Part shown: positions 31,386-39,298 of the stretch, one piece after another
Layout of the letters: the number at the start of each line of letters is the position of its first letter
Position numbering within the stretch: the first letter of the stretch is position 1
Assembly (NCBI RefSeq): GCF_018130505.1
Contig: NZ_JAFCKH010000014.1
Location: forward strand, 1 to 64,000
Direction of reading: 5' to 3'
DNA length: 64,000 nt
Source: Bradyrhizobium tropiciagri
GTDB taxonomy: Bacteria > Pseudomonadota > Alphaproteobacteria > Rhizobiales > Xanthobacteraceae
Translations under genes and position numbers: made by a program
The notes under the pieces: generated by a model
What the model was told of the DNA's origin: nothing
The model's database searches: none
Seen by the model: only the letters and a program-made list of their open reading frames with translations

Positions 31386-33116
31386 CTAGCTCTCCGATCC
31401 CGAAGTCCGCACTTTCTGCAGTTCGGGAAATTCTTCCTCGCGGAACTCGGCTCCGCGCAACGCATCACCGCGATTATCGTCATGTTCGAGCCGGCGCAAC
31501 TGCACGCGGCGGATTTTTCCCGAGATCGTCTTCGGCAGTTCGGTGACCAGTTCGAGCTTGCGAATGCGCTTGAACGGCGCGAGGCGGGTGTGCAGGTGCT
31601 TGAAGATCGACAGCGCCGTCTCGGGCGTGCGCTCGACGCCGGCAACCAGCAGCACGTAGGCCTTCGGGATCGCGAGCCGGATCGGATCCGGGCTGGGCAC
31701 GACAGCGGCTTCGGCGACCGCGTCGTGCTCGAGCAGCACGCTCTCCAGCTCGAATGGCGAGATGCGGTAGTCGGAGGATTTGAACACGTCGTCGGTGCGG
31801 CCGACGAAGGTGAGATAGCCCTTCTCGTCGGTGAACACGACGTCGCCGCTGCGATAGATCGCGCCATCGGCGCCGCCGAGCTTGCCGTCATCGCCCTGAT
31901 AGCCCTGCATCAGGCCGGCGGGCCTGTCAGCGCCGAGCAGCAGCGTCACCTCGCCTTCCGTGGCGGCATGGCCGTCATTGTCGGTGACCTGCACGCGATA
32001 GCCCGGCAGCGGCCGCCCCATCGAGCCGACCTTCACCTTCTGCCCCGGCGAATTGCCGGCCAGCGCCGTGGTCTCGGTCTGGCCGTAGCCGTCGCGGATG
32101 GTCAGGCCCCAGGCGGCCTGCACCTGGTCGATCACTTCGGGATTGAGCGGCTCGCCGGCGCCGCAGACTTCGCGCAAGGACACCTTGAAGCTCGCAAGCT
32201 GCTCCTGGATGAACAGCCGCCACACCGTCGGTGGCGCGCACAGCGTGGTCACGCCGCAGCGCCCGATGGTTGCCAGCAGTCCCTTGGCGTCGAATCGCGG
32301 CTGGTTCACCACGAACACGGTGGCACCGGCATTCCAGGGTGCGAAGAAGCAGCTCCAGGCATGCTTGGCCCAGCCGGGCGAGGAGATGTTGAGATGGACG
32401 TCGCCGGGCTTGAGCCCGATCCAGTACATGGTCGAGAGATGGCCGACCGGATAGCTGCGCTGGCTGTGCCGCACCAGCTTCGGCTTTGCCGTGGTGCCCG
32501 AGGTGAAATAGAGCAGCATCGGATCGTCGGCGTTGGTCGGGCCATCGGGCGTGAACGCCTCGGGCGCCTTCGCGGCCTCCTCGAACGGCAGCCAGCCGTC
32601 ATGCGCCTGCGTCGCGCCGACCACGATACGCACCAGCTTCTCGCTGCCGAGGCCCGCGAACTTCGTGACCTGATCCTGCGTGGCAATCACCGCCCGCGCC
32701 CGTCCGCGATCAAGCCGGTCGCGCAATTCATCCGGCGTCAGCAGCGTGGTCGCCGGAATCACGACGACGCCGAGCTTCATCGCCGCCAGCATGGTCTCCC
32801 ATAGCGGCACGACATTGCCGAGCAACAGCAGCAGATGATCGCCGCGCTTTAGTCCCTGCGCGCGCAGGAAGTTCGCAACCTGGTTGGAGCGGCGCGAGAG
32901 ATCGGCGAAGGAGAGCTTGGTCTCGTTGCCGCTGGGAGCATCGACGATCCACAGCGCCGCGCGGTCACGGCTGTCGGATGCTTTCGCCAGTTCGTCAAAC
33001 CAGTCCAGCGCCCAGTTGAACGGCACCGGATCCGGCCAGCGAAAATCCCTCACCGCGGTGTCGTAGTCGGTGCGGTGCTTGAGCAGAAAGGCGCGTGCGT
33101 CCTGGAATGTGGTCAT
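31386..33116 (-). CDS. Acyl-CoA synthetase (medium-chain/benzoate-CoA ligase type)
   Basis: A 576-residue AMP-forming ligase. YFTSGTTAKPKLV is the phosphate loop (A3), RDGYGQTETTALAG is motif A5, YRSGDVVFTDEKGYLTFVGRTDDVFKSSDYRISPFELE covers A7-A8, and PKTISGKIRRV holds the catalytic A10 lysine. The overall pattern, including WALDWFDELA at the start, is of the ACSM-like branch, which activates medium-chain or aromatic acids to CoA esters. The MaoC gene follows 5 bp downstream. A palindrome separates it from the valine operon upstream. Confidence 0.88.
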   Translation of the reverse strand: MTTFQDARAFLLKHRTDYDTAVRDFRWPDPVPFNWALDWFDELAKASDSRDRAALWIVDAPSGNETKLSFADLSRRSNQVANFLRAQGLKRGDHLLLLLGNVVPLWETMLAAMKLGVVVIPATTLLTPDELRDRLDRGRARAVIATQDQVTKFAGLGSEKLVRIVVGATQAHDGWLPFEEAAKAPEAFTPDGPTNADDPMLLYFTSGTTAKPKLVRHSQRSYPVGHLSTMYWIGLKPGDVHLNISSPGWAKHAWSCFFAPWNAGATVFVVNQPRFDAKGLLATIGRCGVTTLCAPPTVWRLFIQEQLASFKVSLREVCGAGEPLNPEVIDQVQAAWGLTIRDGYGQTETTALAGNSPGQKVKVGSMGRPLPGYRVQVTDNDGHAATEGEVTLLLGADRPAGLMQGYQGDDGKLGGADGAIYRSGDVVFTDEKGYLTFVGRTDDVFKSSDYRISPFELESVLLEHDAVAEAAVVPSPDPIRLAIPKAYVLLVAGVERTPETALSIFKHLHTRLAPFKRIRKLELVTELPKTISGKIRRVQLRRLEHDDNRGDALRGAEFREEEFPELQKVRTSGSES

Positions 33117-33148
33117 CTTCTTCCGAGCCCGTCGAATGTAGGTTCAAC

Positions 33149-33237
33149 GTAGCCCGGATGGAGCGCAGCGCAATCCGGATCCGGTCGCGCAAGCTGGCAG
33201 AATTGTCCCGGATTTCGCTGCGCTCCATCCGGGCTAC
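33149..33237. repeat. Intergenic palindrome, family C copy 1
   Basis: Arms GTAGCCCGGATGGAGCGCAGCG and CGCTGCGCTCCATCCGGGCTAC. Further copies at 43085-43171 and 45649-45735. It lies between mmsB and the ligase gene, so it could separate the two transcription units. Confidence 0.9.
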
Positions 33238-33249
33238 GGGGGAGCCTCG

Positions 33250-34137
33250 CTATTTTCCAGCGAGTCCCCGAACGTGCTGGATAATTCCGGAAAAGTCGAC
33301 CCCGCCGTGTCCCGACGCGTCGAAGGTCTTATAGAGCTCCTGCGCATGCTTGCCGAGCGGCGTCACGGCGCCGGCCGCGTTGGCGGCATCCTGCGCCAGT
33401 GTCAGGTCCTTCACCATCAAATTGGAGGCGAATCCCGGCTTGTAGTCGTTGTTGGCCGGCGATGTCGGCACCGGGCCGGGAACCGGGCAATAGGTCGTGA
33501 GCGACCAGCACTGCCCCGACGAGGTCGAGGCGACGTCGAACAGCGCCTGGTGCGACAGGCCGAGCTTCTCGGCGAGCACGAAAGCCTCGCCGACCGCAAT
33601 CATCGAGATGCCAAGAATCATGTTGTTGCAGATCTTGGCCGCCTGCCCCGCGCCGCCGGCGCCGCAATGCACGATCTTCTTGCCCATGTTCGCCAGCACC
33701 GGCTGGGCCGCAGCGAACGCCTTGTCCTCGCCGCCGCACATGAAGGTCAGCGTCGCGCCCTTGGCGCCGCCGGTGCCGCCGGAGACCGGCGCATCGACCG
33801 AGGCCATGCCGTGCTTCGCCGCCAGCGCATGCGCCTGCTTGGCGCTCTCGACGTCGATGGTCGAGCAGTCGATGATCAGCGTGCCCTTGGCCATGTGCGG
33901 GAGGATCTCGTTCCAGACGCCGAGCACATGCTTGCCGGCCGGCAGCATGGTGATGACGACGTCGGCGCCCTTCACAGCACTGGCGCCGCTCTCGGCGATC
34001 GCGGCGCCGTCGCTCTTGGCCTGATCGCGGGACGCCGCGACCAGATCGAACGCGGTCACCTTGTGGCCGGCCTTGACCAGATTGGCCGCCATCGGCCCGC
34101 CCATATTGCCGAGCCCGATGAATGCGACTGATGCCAT
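33250..34137 (-). CDS. mmsB: 3-hydroxyisobutyrate dehydrogenase
   Basis: A 295-residue beta-hydroxyacid dehydrogenase. GLGNMGGPMAANLVKAGH is the NAD loop, DAPVSGGTGGAKGATLTFM the substrate-binding signature, and GAGGAGQAAKICNNMILG carries the catalytic Lys. It oxidises 3-hydroxyisobutyrate to methylmalonate semialdehyde in valine breakdown. It is the last gene of a four-gene operon with the dehydrogenase, hydrolase and mmsA genes, 24 bp after the hydrolase gene. Confidence 0.92.
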   Translation of the reverse strand: MASVAFIGLGNMGGPMAANLVKAGHKVTAFDLVAASRDQAKSDGAAIAESGASAVKGADVVITMLPAGKHVLGVWNEILPHMAKGTLIIDCSTIDVESAKQAHALAAKHGMASVDAPVSGGTGGAKGATLTFMCGGEDKAFAAAQPVLANMGKKIVHCGAGGAGQAAKICNNMILGISMIAVGEAFVLAEKLGLSHQALFDVASTSSGQCWSLTTYCPVPGPVPTSPANNDYKPGFASNLMVKDLTLAQDAANAAGAVTPLGKHAQELYKTFDASGHGGVDFSGIIQHVRGLAGK

Positions 34138-34161
34138 GACGCTTCTCCCCTTGCGACGTTT

Positions 34162-35244
34162 CTATTTGCTGTTCGGAAACTTCAACTCATCGGCGCCGAT
34201 CTCGGCGAAGTAAGGCGCGACCATCGCCGCGGTCACATCCTCGATCCGCGGCGGCGACCACTTCGGATTGCGGTCCTTGTCGATCACGGCGGCGCGCACG
34301 CCCTCGCGGAAATCGTCGCTGGCGAACACCTCCAGCGCGGCGCGATATTCGCGCACCAGGCATTGTTCCAGCGTCCCGCTCGCCCGCGCCAGCCTCAGCA
34401 GCTTCAGCGTCACTACCATGCCGCGCGGCGACTTCTCACTGAGCGTCTTCAGCGCCGCCTGCGCGAGCTCCGACCCGTCAGCCGTCAAGGCGGCAACGAT
34501 GTCCTGCATCCGGTCATGCGTGAACCAGCCGTCGATCGCCGCCTGCTTCGCGGCGACGGGGCCGGCCGTCTCGCCGGTGGCAAACTCGGCGATCAACCTG
34601 TCGATCTCGGCCGAACTCGTACCTGGAGCAACCTTGGTCAGCGCCTCGCGCAAGGCGGGGAGCTTCGCACTCGGCACCACGGCATCGGCGAATTTCGCGT
34701 AAACCGCATCGGGGCCGTTCATCGTGGTGCCGGTGAGCCCGAAATAGGTCCCGATCTCACCCGGCGAGCGCGACAGCAGATAGGTGCCGCCGACATCGGG
34801 GAAGAAGCCGAGGCCGACTTCCGGCATCGCAAGCTTGGTCTTGTCCGTCACCACGCGATGACGCGCATGCGCCGACAGCCCGACGCCACCGCCCATGACG
34901 ATGCCGTCCATGAAGGCGACATAGGGTTTTGGAAACTTCTTGATCCGCGCGTTGAGGATGTATTCGTCGCGCCACAGGATCTTGCCGAGATCGCCTTTGA
35001 CCTTCGAGCTTTCCCAGAGCGCGCGGATGTCGCCGCCGGCGCACAGGCCGCGCTCGCCGGCGCCCTCCAGCACGATCACGGCAACCTCGGGATCGGCCTC
35101 GAACGCATCGAGCGCGCGGTCGATGTCGTGGAACATCTCCAGCGTCACCGCATTGATCGCCTTCGGCCGGTTGAGGCGGATGATGCCCGCCGACCCCTCC
35201 TTGCGTGCGATCAGGTCGCCCTCGGCCGCTGTCGCATCATTCAT
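34162..35244 (-). CDS. 3-hydroxyisobutyryl-CoA hydrolase (crotonase fold)
   Basis: A 360-residue crotonase-family protein, longer than hydratases and the usual size for HIBCH-type hydrolases. GERGLCAGGDIRALWES and FMDGIVMGGGVGLSAHARHR form the two oxyanion-hole regions; MPEVGLGFFPDVGGTYLLSR carries the Glu and Asp characteristic of HIBCH. It releases 3-hydroxyisobutyrate from its CoA ester. Its start overlaps the end of the acyl-CoA dehydrogenase gene by 4 bp. Confidence 0.9.
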   Translation of the reverse strand: MNDATAAEGDLIARKEGSAGIIRLNRPKAINAVTLEMFHDIDRALDAFEADPEVAVIVLEGAGERGLCAGGDIRALWESSKVKGDLGKILWRDEYILNARIKKFPKPYVAFMDGIVMGGGVGLSAHARHRVVTDKTKLAMPEVGLGFFPDVGGTYLLSRSPGEIGTYFGLTGTTMNGPDAVYAKFADAVVPSAKLPALREALTKVAPGTSSAEIDRLIAEFATGETAGPVAAKQAAIDGWFTHDRMQDIVAALTADGSELAQAALKTLSEKSPRGMVVTLKLLRLARASGTLEQCLVREYRAALEVFASDDFREGVRAAVIDKDRNPKWSPPRIEDVTAAMVAPYFAEIGADELKFPNSK

Positions 35245-36389
35245 CGCGCGCCCTCGATCAACTTGCGCGACACGATCAGCCGCATGATTTCATTGGTGCC
35301 TTCGAGGATCTGGTGCACGCGCAGATCGCGCACGATCTTCTCGACGCCGTATTCGCTGAGATAGCCGTAGCCGCCATGCAACTGCAGCGCCTGGTTGGCG
35401 ACCTCGAAGCCGACATCGGTGCCGAACCGCTTGGCCATGGCGCACAGCATGCCCGCGTCCGGATCCTTGCGGTCGAGCGCAGCGGCGGCGCGCCACAGGA
35501 AGGTGCGCGCGGCCTCAAGCTCGGTCGCCATGTCGGCGATCTTGAACTGCAGCGCCTGAAACTCGTCGAGCCGCTTTCCGAACGCCTTGCGGTCCTTCAT
35601 GTAGGCCAGCGCCCTGTCGAGCGCCGCCTGCGCGCCGCCGAGCGAGCACGCGGCGATGTTGAGGCGGCCGCCGTCGAGCCCGGCCATCGCGATCTTGAAA
35701 CCGATGCCCTCGTCGCCAAGCCGGTTCTCGACCGGCACGCGGGCGTTCTCGAACATCACCGCGCGGGTCGGCTGCGCGTTCCAGCCCATCTTGCGTTCAT
35801 TGGCGCCGAACGAGACGCCCGGCGTCTTGCCGTCAATGACGAGCGTCGAGACGCCGCCCGGACCATCGCCGCCGGTGCGCACCATCGCCACCAGAAGATC
35901 GGTATCGCCGGCGCCGGAGATGAACTGCTTCTGGCCATTGAGCACGTAGTGATCGCCGTCGCGCACCGCGCGCGTGCGCAAGGCGGCGGCGTCGGAGCCG
36001 GCGCCCGGCTCGGTCAGGCAGTAGCTCGCCAGCAGCTCCATGGTGCAGAGCTTCGGCAGCCATTTGTGGCGCTGGGTGTCGTTGCCATAGGCATCGATCA
36101 TCCAGGACGCCATGTTGTGGATCGAGATGAAGGCCGAGGTGGTCGGACAGCCGCCCGCCAGCGCCTCGAAGATCAGCGCCGCGTCGAAGCGCGTCATCGC
36201 CGAGCCGCCGACGTCGTCCTTGATGTAGATGCCGCCGATGCCGAGGCTCGCCGCCTCGCGCATCACGTCGACGGGAAAATGCTTCTTCTCGTCCCATTCG
36301 AGCGCGTGCGGCGCGATCCTCGAAGCCGCAAACGCCCGCGCCATGTCGCGAATGGCGATCTGGTCCTCGTTCAGAGCGAACTGCATCAT
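35241..36389 (-). CDS. Isobutyryl-CoA dehydrogenase-type acyl-CoA dehydrogenase
   Basis: A 382-residue FAD enzyme. CLTEPGAGSDAAAL is ACAD signature 1; QLHGGYGYLSEYGVEKIVRDLRVHQILEGTNEIMR is signature 2 with the catalytic Glu in LEGTNE. It oxidises short-branched acyl-CoA to the enoyl-CoA, the second step after valine transamination and oxidation. Placement between mmsA and the hydrolase supports isobutyryl-CoA as substrate. It overlaps the hydrolase gene by 4 bp and follows mmsA by 19 bp. Confidence 0.9.
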   Translation of the reverse strand: MMQFALNEDQIAIRDMARAFAASRIAPHALEWDEKKHFPVDVMREAASLGIGGIYIKDDVGGSAMTRFDAALIFEALAGGCPTTSAFISIHNMASWMIDAYGNDTQRHKWLPKLCTMELLASYCLTEPGAGSDAAALRTRAVRDGDHYVLNGQKQFISGAGDTDLLVAMVRTGGDGPGGVSTLVIDGKTPGVSFGANERKMGWNAQPTRAVMFENARVPVENRLGDEGIGFKIAMAGLDGGRLNIAACSLGGAQAALDRALAYMKDRKAFGKRLDEFQALQFKIADMATELEAARTFLWRAAAALDRKDPDAGMLCAMAKRFGTDVGFEVANQALQLHGGYGYLSEYGVEKIVRDLRVHQILEGTNEIMRLIVSRKLIEGAR

Positions 36390-36408
36390 CGCCTCGCTCA
36401 GAACAGAC

Positions 36409-37905
36409 TCACTTCATCGTCGGGATCGAGAACTCCGCGCCTTCCTTGACACCGGACGGCCAGCGCGAGGTCACGGTCTTGGTCTTGGTGTAGAAACGGA
36501 CCGAATCCGGACCGTGCTGGTTGAGATCGCCGAAGCCCGACTTCTTCCAGCCGCCGAAAGTGTAGTACGCGATCGGCACCGGGATCGGCACGTTGATGCC
36601 AACCATGCCGACATTCACCTTGGCGGCGAAGTCGCGCGCGGCGTCGCCGTCGCGGGTGAAGATCGCAACACCGTTGCCGTAGTCATGTTCGGAGGGCAGC
36701 GCCAGCGCTTCGCTGTAATCGTGGGCGCGCACGACCGAGAGCACCGGACCAAAAATCTCTTCCTTGTAGATCCGCATGTCCTTGGTGACGTTGTCGAACA
36801 GCGAGCCGCCGAGATAGAAGCCCTTCTCATAGCCCTGCATCTTGAAGCCGCGGCCGTCGACCGCGAGCGTCGCACCTTCCTTGATGCCGATGTCGATGTA
36901 GCTCTTGACCTTCTCGACCGCCTCGCGGGTTACCAGCGGGCCGTAGTCGGCGGACGGATCGACCGAGGTGCCGATCTTGAGCGACTCGACGCGCGGGATC
37001 AGCTTTTCCATCAACCGGTCGGCGGTGGTCTTGCCGACGGGCACCGCGACCGAGACCGCCATGCAGCGCTCGCCGGCCGAGCCGTAGCCGGCGCCGATCA
37101 GCGCGTCGACGGTCTGGTCCATATCGGCGTCGGGCATCACGATGGCGTGGTTCTTGGCGCCGCCGAAGCACTGGCAGCGCTTGCCGGTCTGCGCGGCACG
37201 CTCATAGATGTACTGCGCGATCGGGGTCGAGCCGACGAAGCCGACCGCCTTGATGTCGGGATCGTCGAGGATGGCGTCGACCGCCTCCTTGTCGCCGTTG
37301 ACGACATTGAGGATGCCGGCCGGCAGGCCCGCTTCGATCATCAGCTCGGCGAGCTTCATCGGCACGCCGGGATCGCGCTCCGAGGGCTTCAGGATAAAGG
37401 CGTTGCCGCAGGCGATGGCCGGGGCGAACTTCCACATCGGGATCATCGCCGGGAAGTTGAACGGCGTGATGCCGGCGACGACACCGAGCGGCTGGCGCAT
37501 CGAATAGATGTCGATGCCGGGGCCGGCGCCTTCGGTGTACTCGCCCTTCATCAGATGCGGGATGCCGCAGGCGAACTCGGCGACCTCGAGGCCGCGCTGG
37601 ATGTCGCCCTTGGCGTCGGGAACGGTCTTGCCGTGCTCACGCGCGAGCAACTCGGCGAGCTTGTCGTAATCGCGCTGCACCAGCTCGACGAACCGCATCA
37701 TGACGCGTGCGCGGCGCTGCGGGTTTGTGGCGGCCCATTCCGGCTGGGCGGCCCTGGCGTTCTCGACCGCGGCGCGGACTTCGGCCTTGGAGGCCAGCGC
37801 AACCTTGGCCTGGACGTCGCCGGTCATCGGCTCGAAGACGTCAGCCGTGCGGCCCGACGTACCCTTGACCTCCTTGCCACCAACGAAATGTCCGACTGAG
37901 CGCAT
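36409..37905 (-). CDS. mmsA: Methylmalonate-semialdehyde dehydrogenase (CoA-acylating)
   Basis: A 498-residue aldehyde dehydrogenase. The catalytic cysteine lies in GSAGERCMAVSVAV; NFPAMIPMWKFAPAIACGNAFILKPSERDPG is the coenzyme region, and FGGAKNHAIVMPDAD is typical of the MmsA branch. It converts methylmalonate semialdehyde to propionyl-CoA. It is the first gene of the operon; the divergent LysR regulator starts 120 bp away. Confidence 0.93.
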   Translation of the reverse strand: MRSVGHFVGGKEVKGTSGRTADVFEPMTGDVQAKVALASKAEVRAAVENARAAQPEWAATNPQRRARVMMRFVELVQRDYDKLAELLAREHGKTVPDAKGDIQRGLEVAEFACGIPHLMKGEYTEGAGPGIDIYSMRQPLGVVAGITPFNFPAMIPMWKFAPAIACGNAFILKPSERDPGVPMKLAELMIEAGLPAGILNVVNGDKEAVDAILDDPDIKAVGFVGSTPIAQYIYERAAQTGKRCQCFGGAKNHAIVMPDADMDQTVDALIGAGYGSAGERCMAVSVAVPVGKTTADRLMEKLIPRVESLKIGTSVDPSADYGPLVTREAVEKVKSYIDIGIKEGATLAVDGRGFKMQGYEKGFYLGGSLFDNVTKDMRIYKEEIFGPVLSVVRAHDYSEALALPSEHDYGNGVAIFTRDGDAARDFAAKVNVGMVGINVPIPVPIAYYTFGGWKKSGFGDLNQHGPDSVRFYTKTKTVTSRWPSGVKEGAEFSIPTMK

Positions 37906-37973
37906 GGATAACCTCCCTCTGGGACCTGAATCGCCGCTGCAGGCGGCGGGATCGCTTTACAAACTCTATTGAC

Positions 37974-37988
37974 CCTGCATTTTACAGG
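37974..37988. promoter_or_regulatory. Candidate LysR operator between mmsA and its regulator
   Basis: CCTG-CATTTTA-CAGG is a 15-bp dyad in the 120-bp divergent gap. LysR proteins usually bind T-N11-A dyads with an AT-rich centre; size and position fit. Binding by this regulator is inferred. Confidence 0.5.
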
Positions 37989-38025
37989 ATACAAGTCCGA
38001 TAAATTGCACCATAGATGTGCGGAA

Positions 38026-38940
38026 ATGCTGGATCAAGGCGGCGGCACAATCGACTGGGACGACTTCCGCTTCGTGCTGGCCATCGTGCGCGGCGGATCG
38101 GTTTCGGCTGCCGCCAAGCAACTCGGCGTCGATCATGCCACAGTGATCCGGCGTGTCGACCGGCTGGAGCGTCACCTTTCCGCAAAACTGTTTGATCGGC
38201 GCAAGACCGGCTATCTGCTGACCGAGGCCGGCCAGCGCGTCGCCGACAGCGCGGAGGCGATGGAATCCACCATCGTCGCCAACCAGGAGGCGGTCGGCGG
38301 CTCGCGCGCGCATCTCACCGGCACGGTGCGGATCGGCGCGCCGGATGGCTTCGGCAGCCACTTCCTGGCCTCGCGGCTGGTCAAGTTCACCGAGCGGTAT
38401 CCCGATCTCGATCTGCAACTGGTGGCTACGGCGCGGCTGTTCTCGCTCTCCAAGCGCGAGGCCGACATCGCGATCAGCCTGACCATGCCGAAGGAAGGCC
38501 GCATCGTCGGCCGCAAGCTGCTCGACTACACGCTCGGGCTTTATGCCGCACCCGCCTATCTCGCGAAGGCGCCGAAGATTGCAGCGCGCGCCGACCTGCC
38601 GAAGCATCGCTTCGTCGGCTACATCGAGGAACTACTGTTCACGCCGGAACTGGACTATCTGCCGCAGGTCTCGCCGAAGATCTCGGCCAAATTCCGCAGC
38701 GCCAATCTGATCGCGCAGCTCAACGCCACCATCGCCGGCTTCGGCATCGCCGTGCTGCCGCACTTCATGGCATCAGCGCATCCGGAGCTCACGCCGGTGC
38801 TGCCGGACGAGGTGCGGATCTCCCGCACCTTCTGGCTTTTGATGCACGCCGACAGCAAGGACCTCGCGCGCATCCGCGCGGTGGCGGATTACATCTACGA
38901 GACCGTGGAGACCGAACGCGCGCTGTTTAGCGGAGCGTAG
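38026..38940 (+). CDS. LysR-family transcriptional regulator
   Basis: A 304-residue protein. The N-terminal helix-turn-helix is DWDDFRFVLAIVRGGSVSAAAKQLGVDHATVIRRVDRLERHL, and the C-terminal domain is the two-lobed periplasmic-binding-like effector fold. It is divergent from mmsA and is the likely activator of the valine operon; the effector could be a branched-chain acid or its CoA intermediate. ATG 38026 puts the DNA-binding domain 10 residues from the start. A TTG 19 codons upstream would run through the candidate operator region. Confidence 0.88.
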   Translation: MLDQGGGTIDWDDFRFVLAIVRGGSVSAAAKQLGVDHATVIRRVDRLERHLSAKLFDRRKTGYLLTEAGQRVADSAEAMESTIVANQEAVGGSRAHLTGTVRIGAPDGFGSHFLASRLVKFTERYPDLDLQLVATARLFSLSKREADIAISLTMPKEGRIVGRKLLDYTLGLYAAPAYLAKAPKIAARADLPKHRFVGYIEELLFTPELDYLPQVSPKISAKFRSANLIAQLNATIAGFGIAVLPHFMASAHPELTPVLPDEVRISRTFWLLMHADSKDLARIRAVADYIYETVETERALFSGA

Positions 38941-38952
38941 GCCTCGCCGACG

Positions 38953-39195
38953 TCATCCGGCGGATCGAACGCCTCGCGGGTCGGTATCCGGGTTCGATGC
39001 GACATAATCGACCTCGCCACGCGAGATCCCGATGTCGATCAGCTCCCGGTCACTCAGCCTGTAGAGATCGGCGCGCAGCCGCTCCCATTTGCGCCATTCC
39101 TGAATGGCCTCCCAAAAGCCGCTGAAGACGCCGGAGATCCGCGGCGTCGATGCGGTCGTCGGAGCCGAACTCGTTGGACTGTAGGTCGTGCTCAT
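38953..39195 (-). CDS. DUF1127 (YjiS-like) small protein
   Basis: An 80-residue protein; residues 29-66 (FWEAIQEWRKWERLRADLYRLSDRELIDIGISRGEVDYV) are the DUF1127 core of basic, amphipathic helices. Small DUF1127 proteins in Rhizobiales are linked to phosphate and RNA metabolism and to environmental adaptation. The Thr/Ser-rich N-terminal third is disordered. Convergent with the LysR gene, stop codons 12 bp apart. Confidence 0.85.
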   Translation of the reverse strand: MSTTYSPTSSAPTTASTPRISGVFSGFWEAIQEWRKWERLRADLYRLSDRELIDIGISRGEVDYVASNPDTDPRGVRSAG

Positions 39196-39298
39196 TGCAG
39201 CACCTCCGGCTTGCGTATTGTCCTGTGCAGACAGGTATCGGGGCTTGAGCGGTCACGCTTGACAGGCCGCTTACATTTTCCTCACCGGCAGCTTATTC

